From Pseudonocardia sp. CNS-139 (lineage in GTDB: Bacteria > Actinomycetota > Actinomycetes > Mycobacteriales > Pseudonocardiaceae): DNA of 64,000 nt. Positions within the stretch are counted from its first letter, which is position 1. Each line of letters starts with the position of its first letter. This document shows, piece by piece, positions 58,421 to 64,000 of this stretch. The stretch covers positions 1 to 64,000 of the forward strand of contig MKJX01000077.1 in NCBI GenBank assembly GCA_001942415.1, written 5' to 3'. Position numbers and translations under genes: made by a program. Under the pieces are notes generated by a model. The model worked only from the letters and a program-made list of their open reading frames with translations. It searched no databases and was not told the DNA's origin.

Positions 58421-59579
58421 CTAACGGGCGGTGCGCAGCCGGCGGGCCGGCACGGCCTGCGGCGCCCCGCCGCTCGCCAGCCGCTCGCCCACCTCGCGCA
58501 GCCCGTCGAGGTCGGCGCGTCGGCGGCCACCACCGGCACGCGGGTGACGGCCACCGCGGGGTGCGCGCTGGTGAAGCGGGTGAGCAGGTGCTCCTCGCGG
58601 TCGGCCAGCTCCACGCGGTCGGCGTGCAGCCGCAGCACGGCGGCGGCGAGCGGGGTGCCGCGCAGCCCGGCGGCCGCGTGCCGGGCCTTCGCGGCCGAGA
58701 GGTCGGCGAGCACCGGGTGTGTGCGGTTGAGCACGAGCCCGGCCAGCGGCATCTCCTCGGCGGAGAGCCGGTCCACGAAGTAGGCGGCCTCGCGCAGCGC
58801 GTCCGGCTCCGGGGCGGCCACCACCAGGAACGCCGTGCCGGGCGAGCGCAGCAGCGCGTAGGTGGCCGTCGCGCGTTCGCGGAAGCCGCCGAACATCGTG
58901 TCGAACGCCTGCACGAACGCGACGCGTCGGCGAGCAGCTGGCCGCCGAGAATGGTCGAGACCGCCTTGGCGAACAGCGAGAACCCGGCGCCGACGATCTT
59001 GCGCAGGCCGCGCCCGCCGGCCCGCGCGGGGGCCGAGAGCAGGCGGATCATGCGCCCGTCGAGGAAGTTAGACATGCGCTGGGGGGCGTCCAGGAAGTCG
59101 AGCGCCGAACGCGACGGCGGGGTGTCCACCACGATGAGGTCCCACTCGCCCTTGGCGGCGAGCTGGCCCAGCTTCTCCATCGCCATGTACTCCTGCGTGC
59201 CGGAGAAGGACGTGGAGATCGTCTGGTAGAAGGGGTTCGCGAGGATCGCCGCCGCCCGCTCGGGGGTGCTGTGCATCTCGACCATCTCGTCGAAGGTGCG
59301 GCGCATGTCGAGCATCATCGCGTGCAGCTCGCCGGGGCCGGCGGCGTCGGCGACGCGCCCCGGCTCGTTGCCCAGCGCGGCCAGCCCGAGGGCCTGCGCG
59401 AGCCGCTTGGCCGGGTCGATCGTCAGCACCACGGTGCGGCGCCCGCGCTCGGCCGCCCGCAGCGCCAGCGCGGCCGACGTCGTGGTCTTGCCCACCCCGC
59501 CCGAGCCGCAGCACACCACCACCCGGGTCGCGGGGTCGTCGAGCAGCGCGTCGACGTCGAGCGGCGGGGAGCCCGTCAC
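58421..59579 (-). CDS. ArsA/GET3-like ATPase, Rv3680 type (frame slips near 58925 and 58515)
   Basis: P-loop ATPase of the anion-transporting (ArsA) family, about 387 residues when corrected. Walker [21 protein letters not shown], switch I region [20 protein letters not shown] and [20 protein letters not shown]. One base missing near 58925 joins to [20 protein letters not shown], another near 58515 gives the end [23 protein letters not shown] 59579 overlaps the stop of its partner. In mycobacteria the Rv3679-Rv3680 pair forms a complex and has been linked to tolerance of glycerol-derived toxic metabolites; function in this organism is inferred. Confidence 0.85.
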
Positions 59580-60653
59580 GGACCCACCTCGGTGAGCGCC
59601 CGGCCCACACCCTGCGCGGTGAGCGTCCCGGCCAGCTCGTAGAGCGAGCCGAGGTCCACGCCGTCGACCAGCTCGGGAAGCTCCAGCCGGGGCAGCGCGG
59701 ACGCCTCGGCCAGCCGGGCGAGCGCCGCGCCCTCGGCGTGCACGCGCACGGCGTGCTCCACGGTCTCGGCCACCAGCCCGTCCACGACGTCCGGCGGGAG
59801 GTCGAGCCCCGCGGACGCGAGCCCGGCCCGGACGCGGTCGGCGTCCACCCGGCCGCCGGCCGCGGCCGCCACCGAGCGGTCCGGCAGCCACTGCGGGCGC
59901 ACCCGGTTGACGAACACCGCGCCGGTCGGGAAGCCGGCGGCGGCCAGCTCGTCCACGGTCTCCAGCGTCTCCGTGACGGGCAGCTCGGCCAGCAGCGCGA
60001 CGAGGTGCACGGCGGTGAGCGGGGAGTGCAGCACCTGCACCACCCCGGCGGCCTGGCTGTGGATCGGGCCGCTGCGCGCGAGGTCGGCCATCGCCTTGGT
60101 GACGTCCAGGAAGCCCACCACGCGGCCGGTGGGCGGCGCGTCGACGACCACGGCGTCGTACACCGGGCGCCCGTCGGGGCCCTTCCGGTTGACGCACTCC
60201 TTGATCTTCCCGGTGAGCAGCACGTCGCGCAGGCCGGCGCGAGCGTCGTGGCGAACTCGATGGCGCCCATCCGGCGCAGCGTGCGCCCGGCCATCCCGAG
60301 CCGGTAGAACAGCTCGAAGTACTCCAGCAGCGCGGCCTCGGCGTCGATCGCGAGCGCGCGCACCTCGCCGCCGCCGGGCGCGACGCGATCTTGCGCTCCT
60401 CGTAGGGCAGCGGGGGCGTGTCGAAGATCTGGCGATGCCCTGCCCTTGCGCTCCTCGTAGGGCAGCGGGGGCGTGTCGAAGATCTGGCGATGCCCTGCCG
60501 CCCCTCGACCTCGACGAGCAGCGTGCGCCGGCCGCCGGAGGCCAGCGCGAGCGCCAGGGCGGCGGCCACCGTGGTCTTGCCCGTGCCGCCCTTGCCCGAG
60601 ACGACGTGGAGGCGGGCGGCCGACAGGGCCGCTGGCCAACCGGATGACGTCAC
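59576..60653 (-). CDS. ArsA/GET3-like ATPase, Rv3679 type, disrupted by a 55-bp tandem duplication
   Basis: Partner ATPase of the preceding entry. Walker [21 protein letters not shown] and [15 protein letters not shown] are followed by [14 protein letters not shown], which here occurs twice because 55 bases are repeated (60391-60500). As 55 is not a multiple of three, the reading frame is broken. Beyond it the frame reads [20 protein letters not shown] and [20 protein letters not shown], and after a slip near 60235 [20 protein letters not shown] with [20 protein letters not shown]. With one repeat copy and two single-base corrections it is a normal protein of about 340 residues. Either the organism lost this gene or the duplication is an assembly artefact. 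Confidence 0.8.
60391..60500. repeat. 55-bp direct tandem duplication
   Basis: The unit beginning TTGCGCTCCTCGTAGGGCAG occurs at 60391-60445 and again at 60446-60500, identical except for the last base. It lies inside the ATPase gene and changes its frame by one. Confidence 0.95.
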
Positions 60654-60725
60654 CGTTCCAGGTTACGGAGGGCCCGCGCGCCCGGCCGCCTCGACGGGGT
60701 GAGGCGCTGGCTACAGTGCCCAGTC

Positions 60726-60899
60726 ATGACCTCCACCGAGGTGACCAGGTGGGAATACCTCACCGCACCCGTGCTGATCCACAACACGCAGGCGATCCTC
60801 AACAACTTCGGCCGTGACGGCTGGGAGCTGGTCGCGGTGACCACCGGCGCGAACCCGGAGCAGCTCGTGGCCTGGTTCAAGCGCCCGGCGAAGGGCTGA
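60726..60899 (+). CDS. DUF4177 protein (Rv3678A-like)
   Basis: A 57-residue protein from ATG 60726: EVTRWEYLTAPVLIHNTQAI, LNNFGRDGWELVAVTTGANP, with the conserved GWELV strand of DUF4177. It directly precedes the RidA gene by five bases, as in mycobacteria. The function is unknown. Confidence 0.85.
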   Translation: MTSTEVTRWEYLTAPVLIHNTQAILNNFGRDGWELVAVTTGANPEQLVAWFKRPAKG

Positions 60900-60904
60900 C
60901 GCCG

Positions 60905-61390
60905 GTGGCCACCCCGAGCGAGCGGCTCGCCGAGCTGGGCATCACGCTGCCGCCCGTCCCGACGCCCGCCGGTGCGTACATCCCGGCCCGCCGGTTCGGC
61001 GACGCGGTCTACACCTCCGGTCAGGTCCCGGTCGTCGACGGCAAGCCGGCCGCACTGGGCAAGCTCGGCGCGGAGGTCGACGCCGAGGAGGGCTACCGGC
61101 TGGCCCGGATCTGCGCCCTCAACGCGCTGGCCGCCGCCGACGCGCTGGTCGGCATCGACGCGATCGTGGGCGTCGTGAAGGTCGTCGGGTTCGTCGCCTC
61201 GGCGCCCGGGTTCACCGGCCAGCCGGGCGTGCTCAACGGCGCCTCCGACGTGCTCGGCGAGGTCTTCGGCGAGAGCGGCCGGCACGCGCGCTCGGCCGTC
61301 GGCGTCGCGGAGCTGCCGCTCGGCGTGCCGGTCGAGGTCGAGCTGATCCTGCAGGCGGGCACGGCGCACGCGGCCGAGGCCGGCGCATGA
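60905..61390 (+). CDS. RidA-family protein (Rv3678c-like)
   Basis: A 161-residue member of the YjgF/YER057c/RidA family, which hydrolyse reactive enamine/imine intermediates. GTG 60905 start; ERLAELGITLPPVPTPAGAY, then AVYTSGQVPVVDGKPAALGK and the C-terminal SAVGVAELPLGVPVEVELIL, where most active RidA proteins have Arg (R-x-A...V-E-V/I). The Arg is replaced by Ala-Arg earlier (HARSAVGVAELP), which fits the longer Rid subgroup. Intact and coupled to the next gene by a four-base overlap. Confidence 0.85.
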   Translation: MATPSERLAELGITLPPVPTPAGAYIPARRFGDAVYTSGQVPVVDGKPAALGKLGAEVDAEEGYRLARICALNALAAADALVGIDAIVGVVKVVGFVASAPGFTGQPGVLNGASDVLGEVFGESGRHARSAVGVAELPLGVPVEVELILQAGTAHAAEAGA

Positions 61391-61986
61391 CCTCGCCCGA
61401 CGCGGCCTGCCACGAGCTGCTCCTGCGGATGGCCGGCCGGCTGCCCGACGAGCTGCTCTGGCGGATGCGCGACTGGCTCGCCGACGGCGGCCGCGACGCG
61501 CTGGCCGCGACGCTGCCCCGCGAGCTGCTGCGCCACCGCGTCGGGCTCACCGACCACGAGCGGGACCTGCTGGAGACGGCGGTCGTGGAGTGGGGTGCCG
61601 CGCACCAGCTGCTCGACGCGGTGCTGCCGGCCCTCGACCCCGACGAGGTCACCGTCACCTTCCGGGCCGACCCGGGGGCCGCGGACCTCGACACGGCCGC
61701 GCTGAGCGTGCTCGCGGTGGTGCGCGGCCACCCCGGTTGCGTCGAGCTGCGGCAGGGCTCGCGGCGCTCGGCGGGCGCTCCCGAGCAGCGGGTGGTGCTC
61801 GTTCTCGGCGCCGAACGGCCGTGGGCGCTCACGGGCACCCTTCAGCGCGTCCTGCGGGCCCACGGCGACCGCACACCGTGCGTGGAGGTGCTCCCGCCGC
61901 ACGGGGAGCCACCTGCGTACCACCGGGCAGCCATCATCGGATCAGCGCCGCTGTGGCGTTCTGCGGCGGCGCTTGCCGGCGCGTGA
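61387..61986 (+). CDS. hypothetical protein, lineage-specific
   Basis: An intact 199-residue protein from ATG 61387, overlapping the RidA stop. N-terminal helices (LLLRMAGRLPDELLWRMRDW, LADGGRDALAATLPRELLRH) precede an alpha/beta part (VTVTFRADPGAADLDTAALS, RVVLVLGAERPWALTGTLQR). The next gene begins with a very similar helical pattern (LLLALAGRVDDDLLARAREL), so the two share an N-terminal module. No known domain; found by my recollection only in Pseudonocardiaceae-type genomes. Confidence 0.7.
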   Translation: MTSPDAACHELLLRMAGRLPDELLWRMRDWLADGGRDALAATLPRELLRHRVGLTDHERDLLETAVVEWGAAHQLLDAVLPALDPDEVTVTFRADPGAADLDTAALSVLAVVRGHPGCVELRQGSRRSAGAPEQRVVLVLGAERPWALTGTLQRVLRAHGDRTPCVEVLPPHGEPPAYHRAAIIGSAPLWRSAAALAGA

Positions 61987-62029
61987 GGCGGACCGGCCCG
62001 GTCGGACCGGCGGGACGGGAGGGGGGCGG

Positions 62030-63832
62030 ATGAGGGACGGGACGTCGTCGGGGGACACGACCCACGACCTGTTGCTGGCACTGGCCGGCCGCGTGGACGA
62101 CGACCTGCTCGCCCGCGCACGCGAGCTGGTCGCCGTCGGGGAGGACGCCAGGGCCGTCGAGCTCGTCGCCGCGAGCCTCGTCGCGGCCCGTGCCGTGCTC
62201 CCGGCCGGCGTGCGCGGCGCCCTCGTCGCGGCCGCCCGCGTCGCCCGCACCGGCCTCGACGCCGACACCGCGCTCCCGCCGCCCCGCCCCGAGGACGGCA
62301 CCGAGCACCGCTTCGCCGCACCCCCGGACGACGACCGTGTGGCCGGCGCGCTGCTCGGGCTGCCGGAGCGGGCGCTGGCGGGCTGCCAGGTGCTCCTCGT
62401 CCACCGCCGCACCCCGGCCGGCTCGCGCCCGGGCCGGTGCCGCACCCCGTGGTGCTCGTCGTCGCCCCGGACGGCACCCGGCCCGTCGAGGTGCTCGCCT
62501 ACCAGGTCGCCGTCGCGATCGAGCGGGCCGCGCCCGGGCGTCGGTCGAGGTGCTGACGGCCGACACCGAGCCGACCGACTACCACGCGTCCGCGCTCCGC
62601 TACGCCGTGCCCGTGATCTCCGCGCGCGACGTGCCGGCGCCGGCCGAGCCGGCGCGCCGCCGGGTGCCGGACACCGCGGGCCTGCTCGGGCCGTCGAGCC
62701 CGCACGAGGACGAGCCGCTGGGCGGCCTGCTGCCGACCCGCCGGCCCGGCACCCGGCCGGTCGCGGACGAGCCCGCGGAGCGCGAGGAACGCGCCGCCGA
62801 CCGCCCGGACCCCGGCTCCACCGACCCGGCCGTGGCCGTCCTGCCGACCGACCGGCGCCGCCCGCGCGAGTCCACGGCCGAGGAGGACCTGCGCCCGGCC
62901 CGGGACGAGCCGCCCGCCCGGCCGGGGCCCCGGCCCCTCGCGGGCGGGCGGATCCGGCGCCCGTCCGTCACGCCGATCACGCGCGCGTCGGTGCCCAACC
63001 CGATCCCGCTGGCCCGCCGCAGCGGTCCGGTGCCGGTCACCCGCCAGCTCACGCCCGTCGACCCGCCGTCCGACGAGGACGTCCGCGACCCCCGCGACCA
63101 GGGCGCCGACCGGCCGTCCGGCCCGGCGCCGCGCCGGGTGCCGGACCAGCGCCCGCGCGACGACGCCGACGACCCGCTGAACGACCCTCTCAGCGACCCG
63201 CTGGACCAGCCGCTGCTGGACCCGCTGCTCGACCCGACGATCCACGAGGACGACCCGCTGGGCGTCGGCCGGATGCCGGCCGCGGACCGGCCGCGCCCGA
63301 CCCGCGCCCCGGACGACGAGTGGTCGTCCGACTGGCTCTCGGCACGTGGGCCATGGCCCCGTCCACGCTGGACGAGACGCGCACCCGCGACCGGGCCCCC
63401 GAGCCCGCGGACGCCCGCACGGACGAGTCCGACGAGCTCCCCCGGCGCGCGGCGCGGCACCGCTACGCCGACGAGCCGGCCCCGGTCGACGAGCTCGACG
63501 ACGGCGCGGACCTCCTCGACGAGGACGAGGACGACGGCCCCCGGGCCGATCTGGAGCCCGATCCCGACCCGGACGGCAACAGCCTCGGGCTGCGCCCGGA
63601 GTCGGTGGCCCGGCTCAGCGACGCCGACCGCCAGCTGCTCGCCCGCCTGCAGGCCGAGCTGCTGGAGGGCCGTCGGCCGCGGGTCACCCGGCGGGCCGGG
63701 ATCGGCAACTCGTTCGGGCCCGCGGCGAACGGCGTCAACGGGGTGAACGGCGTGAACGGGTCCGGCGCGCACGGCAACAACGGCTCCGGCACCAACGGCC
63801 ACCGCACGGACCCGCCGGACCTGGCCGGATAG
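62030..63832 (+). CDS. large Pro/Asp-rich hypothetical protein (frame slips near 62435, 62540 and 63345)
   Basis: About 600 residues from ATG 62030. The first 180 residues repeat the module of the upstream gene (THDLLLALAGRVDDDLLARA, then VVLVVAPDGTRPVEVLAYQV and TDYHASALRYAVPVISARDV). The remainder is disordered: Arg/Pro/Asp-rich with a DPL repeat (DDPLNDPLSDPLDQPLLDPL), an acidic stretch (ELDDGADLLDEDEDDGPRAD), a short conserved-looking helix SVARLSDADRQLLARLQAEL, and an Asn/Gly tail (NGVNGVNGVNGSGAHGNNGS). The frame changes at about 62435, 62540 and 63345 are each one missing base. The function is unknown; it may be a scaffold. Confidence 0.65.
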   Translation: MRDGTSSGDTTHDLLLALAGRVDDDLLARARELVAVGEDARAVELVAASLVAARAVLPAGVRGALVAAARVARTGLDADTALPPPRPEDGTEHRFAAPPDDDRVAGALLGLPERALAGCQVLLVHRRTPAGSRPGRCRTPWCSSSPRTAPGPSRCSPTRSPSRSSGPRPGVGRGADGRHRADRLPRVRAPLRRARDLRARRAGAGRAGAPPGAGHRGPARAVEPARGRAAGRPAADPPARHPAGRGRARGARGTRRRPPGPRLHRPGRGRPADRPAPPARVHGRGGPAPGPGRAARPAGAPAPRGRADPAPVRHADHARVGAQPDPAGPPQRSGAGHPPAHARRPAVRRGRPRPPRPGRRPAVRPGAAPGAGPAPARRRRRPAERPSQRPAGPAAAGPAARPDDPRGRPAGRRPDAGRGPAAPDPRPGRRVVVRLALGTWAMAPSTLDETRTRDRAPEPADARTDESDELPRRAARHRYADEPAPVDELDDGADLLDEDEDDGPRADLEPDPDPDGNSLGLRPESVARLSDADRQLLARLQAELLEGRRPRVTRRAGIGNSFGPAANGVNGVNGVNGSGAHGNNGSGTNGHRTDPPDLAG

Positions 63833-64000
63833 GCAGTCCCGCGTCCGGACGCCTTGTTCTGCCTGGTCGGGAGCGCGGACCCTGGTCGGGGTGACCTCGA
63901 AGTCGCCCCACGTGGCATCGTTCTCCGACCTCACGCCGGCGTCGAGAGCGAGCTGGGCTCCGTGACCCAGCTCGACGCCGGCGCGCTGCCGATCCTGCGC
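63833..64000. other. right end of window, no supported gene
   Basis: No complete gene. On the plus strand GTG 63962 opens a frame reading TQLDAGALPILR to the window edge, which could be the first codons of a gene, but there is no convincing ribosome site. Confidence 0.3.

Noticed and set aside
63700-63800. CRISPR-like short repeats
   Set aside because: The periodic Asn-Gly codons near the end of the hypothetical protein are coding repeats without spacers.

Overview
The window reads as chromosomal DNA of a high-GC actinomycete, most likely a member of the Pseudonocardiaceae. The backbone is about 70% G+C by eye, GTG starts are frequent, and it carries WhiB and ECF sigma regulators. The right end holds the block ponA2 / whiB4 / two ArsA-type ATPases / DUF4177 protein / RidA protein, which has the same order in Mycobacterium. 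A striking overall property is that about fifty single-base frame slips interrupt otherwise convincing genes, mostly at short G or C runs. This looks like uncorrected draft-assembly error rather than gene decay, so I annotate such genes across their full span and state where the frame changes.

Layout. 1-4317: sugar-type ABC importer operon (lipoprotein, two permeases, small membrane protein) behind the end of a DUF6807 (PmoA-like) gene. 4365-19304: ordinary accessory metabolism: two MFS transporters, a DUF151 nuclease, a Gfo/Idh/MocA oxidoreductase, a dienelactone hydrolase fused to DUF6295, an ECF sigma factor with SnoaL domain divergent from an alpha/beta hydrolase, a MarR regulator with a perfect operator in front of a methyltransferase, VOC proteins, aquaporin and glutamate decarboxylase. 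19796-21826: AT-richer two-gene module (nuclease-like/winged-helix protein plus nucleotidyltransferase) resembling AbiE type IV toxin-antitoxin systems. 22199-33548: iron-siderophore uptake locus: paired IrtAB-like ABC half-transporters, FecE/FecCD/FecCD/FecB importer, a siderophore-interacting reductase fused to a methyltransferase-like domain, and a divergent tandem-duplicated AraC regulator, with an IdeR-like iron box between them.

33627-47932: an integrated element. An intact tRNA-Thr(CGT) lies at the right end and a 45-bp copy of its 3' part at the left end, as expected for attR and attL. Inside are a HUH replication protein, a GntR regulator and Nudix protein like KorSA/Pif of pSAM2-type elements, small element genes, and, where integration and transfer genes would be expected, a 9.7-kb AT-richer operon of four overlapping or close genes (45243 down to 35520): a long DUF4338 (DruA-like) protein, a P-loop NTPase with a GDGKS Walker A, a 480-residue protein of unknown function, and a giant protein of about 1520 residues ending in a nuclease-like ExK module and a complete FtsK motor. 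The order recalls DptF-DptG-DptH restriction genes of phosphorothioate systems, but no DNA-sulfur modification genes are present and a DUF4338 protein leads the operon. This is the best candidate for an undescribed defence system here.

47933-64000: backbone again: methyltransferase, a LuxR/NB-ARC regulator, holB, an MFS transporter fused to a dTMP-kinase-like domain whose P-loop is degenerate, ponA2, whiB4, two ArsA-like ATPases (one with a 55-bp tandem duplication), DUF4177 and RidA proteins, and two lineage-specific hypothetical proteins.
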